Assembly: GCA_964036155.1 (NCBI GenBank)
Contig: OZ038423.1
Coordinates: forward strand, 16,135,249 to 16,199,248
Reading direction: 5' to 3'
Origin: Diploscapter coronatus
Taxonomy: Eukaryota > Nematoda > Chromadorea > Rhabditida > Rhabditidae
Length of the DNA stretch: 64,000 nucleotides
The position numbers and the translations under genes were made by a program. Positions within the stretch are counted from its first letter, which is position 1. Each line of letters starts with the position of its first letter. Below the pieces are notes generated by a model, which saw nothing but the letters and a program-made list of their open reading frames with translations, did not search any database and had not been told where the DNA came from. Below are positions 49,730-59,464 of the stretch, piece after piece.

Positions 49730-50566
49730 TGAGCGAATTTACCTGAAATTAAAGACATTTTCAGAGAATTAAAAATATTGATCCACAAAAATGAATGAAG
49801 TCTTCGGAAAAAGAATAAGAGAATGTCCATAGATATCTATAGCGCGAAAAGTGGTTGTGCAATCTGTAAAATGGCCACTGCGCTCACGTTTCCTTCGGCT
49901 TTCGGCAGAATAAGTAGAGGCGGATTTAGAAGCCGCAAATAGTGGTATGTCTACCTGAAGATCATTACCAAAATACCCATTTACTGTACCAAAATCAACA
50001 AGTCCAAATAAATCAAAGAGGAGAAAGCGAATGATAATAAGAAGCAAATGACAAATAAAGTATAAAAGCAAGCAAATAAACTTTCGAAACAATTTGAGAG
50101 CGCCTGAATCACTCAAACGACCTTGACGATCTGGAATTTGGCGTCCTTGATTTTGAGCCTATCGGGCAAAAATCGAATGTGGCCGACTTTCCGCGCATCC
50201 CTCGGAATCCAACCTCGCAAAGAGATATATTTCTCGCAAACTTAGTAGAATTCTTAAAATCCAAATAAGGAAATACCGAAATTACGGAAAAATTTCTGAA
50301 AAAAGCCTGAAAAAATCGAGAAAAGCAAGAAAACCCAGTTCAAACATAAATAATGATAAGAAATGCAAGGTTGTTGAAACGTTCCGCTCACGATTTCAAC
50401 CACCTTGTTTTATTTTCCCTTATAAGGGAAAATCATCATTTCCCACTTCGTTTGTGCAAGTGTTCGCGTGATTTTCCTATTTTCTTCCCTAAATTTTTGA
50501 AAATTTTTTTTTAATTTCTAGATTTCTTCAATCGTCGTGAACGGTCAGCAACAGCAGTCATCAAGG

Positions 50567-51274
50567 ATGAGCAGTGGGTTCGGGTCAAGCGGCTTCGGCC
50601 AGAGAGGAGGTCGGAATTTGCAATAGTTTAAAGATTTTCCCAAAATTTCGGAAAATTGATTTCTTGTGATTTCAGGGTTCGGCAACGGATCGTCGTTCGG
50701 CTTTGGCTTCAAGCCAAGTGGATTCGGCAACTCGGGCAATTCTGGTGGTTGGAGCAGCGGAAACATGGGATTCGAAAGCAGTCTGTCGGGTGGGTTCCAG
50801 ACTGGAGGAGGCAAGACATTCGGAGAAGCGGACGGACAGCAGTCGGGCAGTGGATGTCGTTCCCGTGGACAGAAAGGCCGCTTCACCAAGGTATATCCCA
50901 ACAACTAATAATAGTTGCTTCAACTTCAGTAATGCAAAAAAAAAATCTGGTAAATTTCAAACATTGCAGGCCCGCGGAAAGGCGCCGAAGCCCACGACCA
51001 AGAAACCCATCAACAAGGCCATCACCAAGAAGGTCGTCGACGCTGCGTGAGTTTTCGATATCCTTAAAAAATGGTCTGAGACCTATTCTTCTTCCATCAA
51101 AACTAAACGAATTTTATCTTTTTGTCAATCTCGAAAAATAATCTTGTCAAAAATGAAAGATTTCCTTTCGGCAACAATCCGGGCTTCATCCTGTGCAGCA
51201 GCTGCAGAGAGTACGTGCTGAGAGGAAATATCAGACAGCATGCCTATAAGCACATTTTCAAAGAGGAAAATTAA
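50567..51274 (+). CDS. Phe-Gly-rich protein with a C-terminal C2H2-type zinc finger
   Basis: Four exons, 50567-50609, 50676-50890, 50970-51046 and 51160-51274, give 149 residues. The first 75 or so are Gly/Phe/Ser-rich (SSGFGSSGFG, FGFGFKPSGFGNSG) and low complexity. A basic Lys/Pro-rich stretch follows (KAPKPTTKKPINKAITKK), then a single finger with Cys124-X2-Cys127-X11-His139-X3-His143 near the end. The last intron uses an acceptor ending in gaaag, the only one keeping frame. I do not recognise the family. FG-rich plus basic plus C2H2 suggests nucleic-acid or nuclear binding; that is inference. It is divergent from the chromo-barrel gene. Confidence 0.65.
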
Positions 51275-51339
51275 GCAGATTGAATTGATCAGATCTTTGT
51301 AGTTTTCACTCCTTTTCATCACAATTTTCTCTCGTATAA

Positions 51340-51976
51340 TTAGGGACCGCCAAGTCCCTGCCCCTTTCACTGGATTCAATATTGTCCATAGTCGATAACC
51401 TTTTCGATTATCGCCGATTTTTTTTCTTTTTCATAGTTGATCGATACCCACTATACAATTCGATACCGCTCTTTCACGTGGTGATATCGATTTATTGATC
51501 GGGGTGCGAAAAAGTCCGCAATTGCGCGTCAAATTATAGCAATGCTAATATTTCGAGTTATAAAAAAGGCATATTTCATTTTTTGATGAATCGGTACACC
51601 TAGTTGAAATGTACAACATGTAAAAATTAGAAAAATCCTGCGTAGAGCAACTGAGATCCTGATAATTCGCGAAAATATAAAAGAAGCCAATGCTGAATGG
51701 AAGAGAGTACAAAGAAAAAGATCCCCAAAGGCAGGGAAAGAAAGGGGGGAGCGAGCGGCATAGTGTCTTTTGCAGATAAACCACGCCCCTTTCCCTTGTC
51801 CACGAAAAGGAGCGATTTTCCCGTTTTTTCGCGTTAAATTTTATCAATTTTTTCATCAGTAACGTATTTTTTCGCGGTTTTTTCGGTGGGGATGTTTAGA
51901 GGGGCACCTCAGACCCTGAAAAATGTAGAAAACATGGTACCAGAATGAATTTGGCAGAATGGCTGGCGGTCCCTAA
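51340..51976. mobile_element. Non-autonomous DNA transposon with 13-bp terminal inverted repeats
   Basis: TTAGGGACCGCCA at 51340-51352 is mirrored by TGGCGGTCCCTAA at 51964-51976. The 637-bp interior has GC-richer sequence with cytosine-rich runs and local GATATCGAT words, unlike the AT-rich flanks. No transposase frame is evident. The flanks GTATAA and ATATAA may be a diverged target duplication. Confidence 0.65.
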
Positions 51977-52066
51977 ATATAACTTGATTTTATTATAAGT
52001 ACAATACTCTAGAGAGTGATTTAAGGGGTGGTAGGACAAGAATTTAATTGAAATCTAAATTTTCAG

Positions 52067-52093
52067 GTGTGTGTGTGTGTGTGTGTGTGTGTG
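52067..52093 (+). repeat. (GT)n microsatellite
   Basis: An uninterrupted run of about 13 GT units just upstream of the start codon of the small gene at 52112. Length polymorphism is expected. Confidence 0.9.
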
Positions 52094-52111
52094 ATTGTGT
52101 GGCGGGAAGTG

Positions 52112-53127
52112 ATGTCGTCGCCTCCTCGTGGTGCTTCCTGGATATCCTGCAAAGGATAACTGAACGACGACAATAATAAATCTGAAAATCTCTAAATATT
52201 CTCATTTTATTTGAAATTTGAAATAGACAATAAATCATTGAATAAATAAATAAATGAATAGATAGGAAATTAAAGAATGAAATTTTCATAACCATGCATG
52301 CTCTAACATTTTCATATTTTGCACTTACTTATCTTTCCGATAAAACTACGAAGAATAATCGTTTATGCTCTGAATTTTTCCTTGCTAATACATTGCAAAA
52401 ACAGTCTAATAAAAAATCAGAGTCATTATTCAAGCGTTGTCCATTCCAGTATTCGATGAAGTACTCTGGTTCCAGGTTGGAATCACTTTCTTGATACAGA
52501 AATATCATTTCGATTTTTCAGACGTTGGACAACATCACGGACATCTTTTCCGATTCAAGTGAGCTGAAGACAGTCTTTGGAGTCAAGAGGGAATCCATTC
52601 CTTCTGTTCTGTAAGATTTTTTCTCACTTGAGTGAAAATAATTTTTTTTTCAGACTGAACTGCACGAATCCAATCGAGCTCTGGATCAACACTCCTTCTC
52701 TCGTGTGAGTTTTTCGTGAAATTTTTTCCAACTATTTTACTATTCTTAATCCCTTTTTATGAAGAAAATATTTTAACGCTAAACACAACAGAATAGACCA
52801 AATTTCATTTCGTTTTCACAAGATTCTCAATTTCGAACATTTTTAGAACAATTTGAAACTAGTTGAGTTCATTTTTTTCCACTTCTCCTTAGGATCTTCT
52901 TTACAAAAAGTGGGAAAATAAGCGCTACCCTCTAAATTTTGTCTTCTTTTCTTTTCAAACGTTTGAACTTACTTTTATGGTTTTTCAAAATAATCAAAAG
53001 TTAATTTCCGATTTTCAGTGGGGAAGTTGACGAGAAGTTCGATGACTTCGACAAGCGCATCCGTCGAATGCACGCACAGGCGAGGCAGACAGGAATGAAC
53101 TCCTTGGCTGGGTATATTCGGCAGTGA
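52112..53127 (+). CDS. Small protein of unknown family (97 aa)
   Basis: Five exons, 52112-52130, 52450-52475, 52522-52610, 52654-52704 and 53019-53127, join in frame (MSSPPR, VFDEVLWFQ, TLDNITDIFSDSSELKTVFG, then ESIPSVLLNCTNPIELWI). The C-terminus is charged, with a basic amphipathic run (FDDFDKRIRRMHAQARQTG) before the stop. No signal peptide or TM segment. Exons 3-5 are convincing by composition and frame. Exons 1 and 2 are inferred because they are the only pair found giving an ATG and the right phase, so the first 14 residues are less certain. I do not recognise the family. Convergent with the purine gene. Confidence 0.6.
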
Positions 53128-53590
53128 AGCTGACTGACAGGCAACAGGCAAACAGTCACACTCTCACAATCAGGCTGATTATAGGTACTTTTCCTTCATT
53201 CAGATTTCTAGTCAATTACACGATTATGTACTTTTTCTTTGAAAAATCTCGATTCCCATTATCAGCCTATGTAAATTTACCTTCTCTAGACTAGACACTG
53301 AAATTGCATATTATTTTGATCTGAAATTTTCAAAACATCAGACTTCTTTAAATTATGTGACAAAGATTTTATTCAATATGGAAAACGGGTTGTTTCGACG
53401 TCTTTCTCTGCTACCATTATTTTTAAATCGGAAGAATTGTTTGAGATGAAACGGGGGATATAAAGTTTGGAGAATTTATTTCTAGAGCTACAAAAATGAA
53501 ATTAGTTTTCGGATGATAAGTGTCAGATTTCAATTTACGAAAAGCACACCTCCACTCGCAATAAGAAAATATCTGAGATTTGAAAATGTT

Positions 53591-56349
53591 TCATTTTTCC
53601 GTTTGAATTTCCTTGAGTAATTTAGCAGCGTAGTTGTCAGTAGCAATGGGGAATAGTTTGTACTCTTCTGCCTGAATTGTCGCATGCAGCGTCTCTGCGG
53701 TGTCATTCTCTCCAATCTGCACTGCTTCTTGGGCCAGAATCTTTCCATGATCCACCTCTTCCTAAATTAATACAATTCATTCGTTTTCAATTATTTTTCA
53801 ATTTCTTGTTAGAGAAATATGAATTTTATCGATGAAACGACAAGATGCGATTTTTTCAAAGAAGTCACATTCAAAGACACGGTTTTGTTTTGGAAGATGC
53901 TCAAAAGTGCGTTTTCATTTTGTTTTTGTTACTAACGTGTTAATACCGCTCATCCTTGTTCGTGTTGCGTTAAATTAAAAGTGCAAAACTCACATCGACT
54001 AAATGCACAGTGCAACCGGCAATTTTCGCACCAAATTCCAAGGCATCTTCAACTGCTCGGGCGCCTTAAGACGTTTTTTCTTCAAAATTAGAAGGACCTT
54101 TGTTGACACCTTTGAAAGACGGAAGTAACGAAGGATGAATATTCAAAATTCGACTCCTCCATTGCGACACGAAAAACGGCGTGAGAATTCGCATAAATCC
54201 AGCCAGACAAATTAGTTCTGCTCCAAATTCACGTAAAATCTTCAAGGACATTTTATCTTTCAATCATTTTTTTTTGTTTTTAAATTCTACCTCTGCCATA
54301 GTCTTTTCTCCCTCTTCCCTAACTTTTGTGTTCTCGACAATTTCCACAGGAATTCCCATCTGTTTGGCCTTCGCTATTCCACCAGCATTAGGTTTGTTGG
54401 AAATCACAAGAACTACCTAAACAAAATGGCAAATTAACAATAGACACAAAACTAACCTCGTAGTGACTAGACCTTCTCTTTGAATACTCAATCAATTTGA
54501 CCATATTATTTCCTGTGCCAGATATGAGAATTGCAACCTCGAATAATTGCAAGATAGAATTTTGGATAATAGATATATAGATGTGAACAACTCACCCTGA
54601 TATTTCGCGGACATTTCAGATGATTTCCAATAGAAAATTGTGGCTTGAATATGCGTTTTGAGTAATTGACAAATCGAATATTTGAATCTGAAAACTGAGC
54701 CTAATTCGATGAATCTTTATCGATTTAAGGAAAATACCTCCATGTTTTCGTTTGATTATTTCCCCAATTACATGATGAGGCTCGTGAATTTTGTTAAGAT
54801 ATTCCTTCACGACTTGATAATCATTTTGATCGACAACTAGTGTAAAACCAATTCCACTAAAATTAGATATTTGGCGGAAAATGTTCAAATTTCTAACCAA
54901 TTGAAGACTTTGAGCATTTCATCGACATCAACTGGCCCGACTTGAGATAGAAACTGGAAAATAGGAGGTACTGGCCATGTTCCCAATTCGATCTGCAAAT
55001 CGTTCAGATGAAAATTCACGAACTAATTACAGAAAGACAACTTTTAGATATAATGAACTCTTTGTAGCATACATTTTACAACTTTTTTACCTGGACTGCC
55101 AATTCATCGTTAGACAAAACTCGAATAATATTCTCTTTGAGTCCTCCTCCGGTAATGTGAGCACATCCTTTAACAAGCCCCTGCATCAGCAGAGGGAACA
55201 CTTGGTTCACATACAGACGAGTTCCTTTCAGCAATTCTTTTCCTAGAGCTCTTACATCTTATTTCTCTTATATCATTTCTCACCGATGGTATCATTCTGA
55301 TCGTTTTCGGCTCATAGAAAAAGACACCGGGTTTTCTAAGAAATAGTATGAGAAAGCAAGAGAAGAAAAGAAAAAAGCCGGTGTCTTTTTCTAACCGGTG
55401 TCCCGGTGTCTTTTTCTACGAGCCTCGTTTTCCCAAGGAACGGGAATCGAATAGTCGATTTGATTGGCAGCGAGAATTTGTCGAATCAAAGAGAATCCAT
55501 TTGAATGCACTCCAGAAGAGAGCAGACCGATTACTTTATCTCCTTCACAAATTCTAAAATTAAAGATAAAGTTTTGGAAGCGAGATTAGCTTGTCTAGAT
55601 CTTCACTGTAGAAAGCAGTGTTCTTGACTTACGTGTCAGAAGGCAATTTGGGCCAGTCGAATTGTCTGACTGCAATCATGCAACCAGCCAAGTCCCACTG
55701 TTTTTCTCCATAAACCTGGGGCATTTCGGCTGTTTCGCCTCCTGCATCACATGCCAAAATTATGAAATTATGTTCAATCAACTAACCAACAACGGCGCAT
55801 TTGATGGCATTGCAAGCCTCACAGATATTGGCAACCACCTGCTCTGCCATTTTCAACTCCAATTTTCCACAGACAAAATAGTCCAGAAATGCAGTGGGTC
55901 GAGCCGCGTGACAGAGCACATCATTTGCACACATCGCGACGAGGTCATTGCCAACTTGGGAATAGTCACCCACTGTTGAGGCTACCTGAAGAATTTGATC
56001 TTCTTAGCTGTTTTATAGGATTTTTGAGGGAACAAAGTTTTTATCTCTTTATTTCGGCTCACTTCAATCTTAGTTCCAACGCCATCCATGCCTACCACCA
56101 ATTCTCCAGTTAGTCCTAGACCGAGTCGATTCAGATCTATCTGAGCTCCGAATCCACCTATCTGAAATTTCAGATAATTATCGCAGTTCTTTAGATTTGT
56201 AAATTGACCTGTTCCGTCCCCTCGATAAGTGTGGACTGGATGTGCCGTTTGATTTTGTTGACGAATTCGTTGCCCTGCTCGATGCTGACTCCGCTGCTCG
56301 AATACGATGCACAGTTGGCAGCACCAGTTATCTCATTCAAATCCGCCAT
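53591..56349 (-). CDS. Bifunctional PurM-PurN enzyme (AIR synthetase + GAR formyltransferase)
   Basis: Fifteen exons, 56349-56209, 56161-56063, 55985-55787, 55741-55633, 55553-55420, 55310-55284, 55242-55091, 54992-54898, 54856-54738, 54687-54596, 54537-54457, 54416-54291, 54239-54110, 54064-53994 and 53761-53591, give 581 residues. It acts in cytosolic de novo purine synthesis. PurM (1-389) shows [29 protein letters not shown] and [11 protein letters not shown], and ends in TGGGLKEN and FQFLSQVG. PurN (390-581) shows [11 protein letters not shown], the catalytic [12 protein letters not shown] (N491, H493) and VDHG (D529). Most animal GART proteins begin with a GARS (PurD) domain, which is absent; the ATG lies 13 nt after TTCAG, a likely leader acceptor. 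The usual GSNAHEQ after the catalytic loop reads GARAVED. The intron between exons 5 and 6 is almost entirely a MITE. Confidence 0.92.
55309..55424. mobile_element. hAT-like MITE copy 2, inserted in a purM exon and spliced as an intron
   Basis: The 116-bp element begins GGCTCATAGAAAAAGACACC and ends GGTGTCTTTTTCTACGAGCC, the same termini as the element at 5812-5901. It is flanked by identical 8-bp copies TCGTTTTC (55301-55308 and 55425-55432). On the minus strand the coding frame crosses it only if splicing runs from GT at 55429... within the element end (GAGGCTC/gtagaa, donor 55419-55418) to the AG at 55312-55311 (tatgag/CC). The spliced product gains 15 nt (8 duplication, 7 element), in frame. 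One end contains an extra copy of the CCGGTGTCTTTTTCTA motif. Confidence 0.85.
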
Positions 56350-56405
56350 TCCGATGTCTTTTCTGAATTGGTTCCCCTCGAATTCAATCGATTCGATCTT
56401 CTTAC

Positions 56406-57023
56406 ATCAACTCGATCTGTTATTCTTCTTGTTTCAGGATCACATCCACCCAAATAATACAATTTTCCTTTGAAATAAGCGACAGATGCAGTAGTACGTA
56501 ATTCAGGAAGGTATGGGCCTACAAAATCCTTTGAATCGATCATTCATGGATTTGTTTATAAGACCTTTTAAAATTTGTCGAGTATTCAAGTCGAAGATTT
56601 CAAATAATGATTTATTTATGCTGTTAATTCCAAAAATCTGAAGTCTAAGAAGCTATTCAAAATGAAGAGCATAAGAATTTACTTTATTCTGTGTAGTTGC
56701 TACTTGATATGACTGATAATAATTGTGGAATCTTGCAACCTCTTGCTGAACGGGTAAATGAGTTGAACAAGCATATCCTTCCTTCATATTTACGAGTATT
56801 TCGATAATAAACTAAATTATTACGAATCGTTTCAAAGTCTCTTACTTAGCTTTCAACGTAACTTCTTACGATAGAATAAGAATTTCCTCTCGAGAGCTAT
56901 CGGCAGATATTTCTTGATTATTTGCATCATCCGCTTGTTAGTTCAGACCAATTGTCCCAGATCCTTGAATTCGGGATATTCGCAGATCAACAATATAAGT
57001 TCGACTGGTAATTTGGCTAACAT
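56406..57023 (-). pseudogene. F-box/kelch gene remnant with in-frame stop
   Basis: An ATG at 57023, 15 nt after TTGTTTAG, opens an F-box: MLAKLPVELILLICEYPEFK, then DLGQLV, TGA at 56945-56943, and in the same frame TNKRMMQIIKKYLPIALERK. A CGA-to-TGA change would explain the stop. Further along, two joinable exons (56620-56565 and 56518-56406) encode a kelch-type repeat: SLFEIFDLNTRQILK, then GPYLPELRTTASVAYFKGKL and YYLGGCDPE. No second kelch repeat or stop follows before the purine gene starts at 56349. F-box/kelch proteins are SCF ubiquitin-ligase substrate adaptors. Linking the F-box and kelch parts is inference; the middle exon near 56720 could not be joined in frame. Confidence 0.6.
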
Positions 57024-59464
57024 CTTTGTTAAGAGATCTAAACAATAAAAATGAAAATAGTAGAAGAGTATTGATTGAATGAGAAGGTCTGGAATTAGTG
57101 AGTTTGCAGTTCACCATTGAAAAAAGGGGAATGAAACCGCTAAATTGATGCTTTTTCATTTTTATCAAACTAAAAATCGATTCCTAAACATGGTCTATCA
57201 TTTAAGAATCCTAAAACTTGAAGAAGCATGCTGAAATGTGCAATAAATCTGGTTGGAGATAGATGTAGGGGTTGTCAGATAATGATTCGCAGTAGGGTGT
57301 TGATACTTGCCTCTCAAACTTGGGTAATCAAATCTTTCATTAATAAAAAGAAAAATACAAAATGTACAAAAATCTAAAGTTCAAATGTTAGTAGAGGTAA
57401 TTGAAGTTCTAGTGTTAATTATAGAGATTGTTTCTGTTAAATGAGATTGTAAGTTAAAATTTACGTTTATTTAAACATTTTTTCATTTATATTAGAATTA
57501 AGAAGAGCGGAAATTAAGTGGCAGAACGATAAAATAGCTTTAATAAATAATGAAGATGTTGAACTGAAATTAAATGAATTGATACCATGAACATGATAAA
57601 GAAAATATCTCATCAACAGTCAGGTAGTGAAAAGGAGAGATTGAATAAGAAGAGAAAATAAGACAAATACACTGACAAATACAGACCGCGTCAAATGACT
57701 GCAACTGCGTGGAATGGACCGTTTTCAAAAATCTAAGCAGATTCAGAGTCTGGACGATGAAGTGTTTCATGTGATACGGGTTTCCTGAGGCCACGATGAT
57801 TTTCGAAAAACAGACCACACCATGATGATCAGCGTGAAAAACTGAACAAACCCTGTGAAAATTAGCCCGATTTACGGACCCCTGTTTATACAGACTTTGG
57901 TTCTTATTGACATTCACTCTTAAGCGTTAACATGTTACAATAAGCCTGAAACATTGAGATGATAAGAATTCGATCAAAGCGGCTTTTTTGCTTTTCGTCA
58001 CAGGTTTTATGTTTTGGTGCTTGTCGAAACGCTTATACTTTTATGTAACCTTATGGAATACTAATACTTGGCATTTGAACATTTTTATCGCAAAGCCTTG
58101 AAAATCTCGCTATTTTGTAACAGGCATCATTTTTGGGCCTTTTTCTTGAATTAATATTTCATTATGTTTTCCTACAAATACCTATATTTTGACCAGTAAA
58201 ATAATTTTTGTGCTTCTCTTGACATGGATCCTAAATTACGCAAAACTCAAAATAGCGCAATTTTACGTCATGATATTCACAATTTTTCTAAAGCTGCAGT
58301 ATTTTATATCAAAGTAATAATAATTTATAGCTTTTCTAATACCAGGCACATATTATTAATGACCCACGAGATAAAACTCCAATGATTCAAGTTTATAGCG
58401 TTAACGCCTCCAAAAATCGCTTATTTTATAACAGTCATCATTCTGGCCGTTTTCCGGGCAGTTTTTATTGAATTTGCTCATTTGGTATGCCGAGAGGCGC
58501 TAAATTTACGATTCGAAAAATCAACATACAATTTATCAAATTTATCAATCATGCTAGGTTTCAGTTCCGCGCAGCGTAACGTTGTACTTCGTATAGATTT
58601 GAACGTTTATAACGGTCTATGGTTAACGCTTATACATTTTTATCTAATGAATCATGATTTTCGAAGCTTTTCAAATTGATTTTAAAGTTAAATAAGGCTA
58701 TCCTCGTGATATCCATAGCTCCTTAGAGGGAGAAATTCACATCTTTACCTAAACTATCAGTAATTTTGGCCTGATGAATCACATTTAAAAATCTCCAATT
58801 TCCTAATAATTATCGAAATCTCTAATGAATCCTAAAAGCGCCGAGAATTCGAACTCATTGAAAAATCAATTGTATTTGGAAAACTAATTCAGTCATAAAA
58901 CCCAAGTAAAATGATAACTTTCTGCAAAACTCAACTCTTTCATGTTTCCTCGATAAACTTTGATAATGTGATAATAGCGTTCTAATCTCTTGACGTAAAA
59001 ATCGTCATCACCTCTTAAGTGATAACTCAGAATTACCTTCTAGTTTTATTGCATTTCTGATCATATTGTGCATAAATATAGAACATTTTATCAATCCTTT
59101 GATCATCTTAGCATTTTCATCGTCATAAATAGTCTATTTTTTAGAGCTTACTAATTTCCGTCATTAAAATACGCTACTTTTCGGGATGTTAATTAAAATC
59201 TTTAAACTACTCGGTCTTCTGTATATGTCGCCGGTTATTTTGGTGAGGGAACAGTGAAGTAGGGGAGAAATAAGAAAAAAAAACCGGCGACCAATACAGT
59301 AAACCGAAACACTATATTTTTATAAACTCGTAAATTTGAGTTATTTGTTCTGATTTGTAAATTACTAGCCCTCAATTCGCTAACTTGGTAATTTTCAGAA
59401 GCATGCAAATTTTTATGAGCTTAATATTTCGATAATTGACTGGTTATTCGATTAATTTGCAATC
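57024..59464. other. Intergenic region with diverged repeats
   Basis: AT-rich. A direct repeat is visible: the segment at about 58099-58140 (AAATCTCGCTATTTTGTAAC, CAGGCATCATTTTTGGGCC) recurs in diverged form at 58412-58453. The words CGCTTATAC and TTAACGC recur nearby. A minus-strand open frame at 57570-57917 has codon-like stretches, but I could not connect it to a gene. The short inverted-repeat element at 59227-59291 lies at the right edge. Confidence 0.5.
59227..59291. mobile_element. 65-bp inverted-repeat element
   Basis: GTCGCCGGTT at the left and AACCGGCGAC at the right are perfect inverted repeats around a purine-rich core (GAGGGAACAGTGAAGTAGGG). The size and CCGGT core recall the MITE family at 5812 and 55309, but the termini differ. 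Confidence 0.55.

Noticed and set aside
57570..57917. 115-codon open frame (-) with a BTB-like phrase (KIIVASGNPYHMKHF)
   Set aside because: The resemblance to BTB is short and the flanks do not join to other exons in frame; not strong enough to call a gene, though it could be another remnant near the F-box/kelch fragment.
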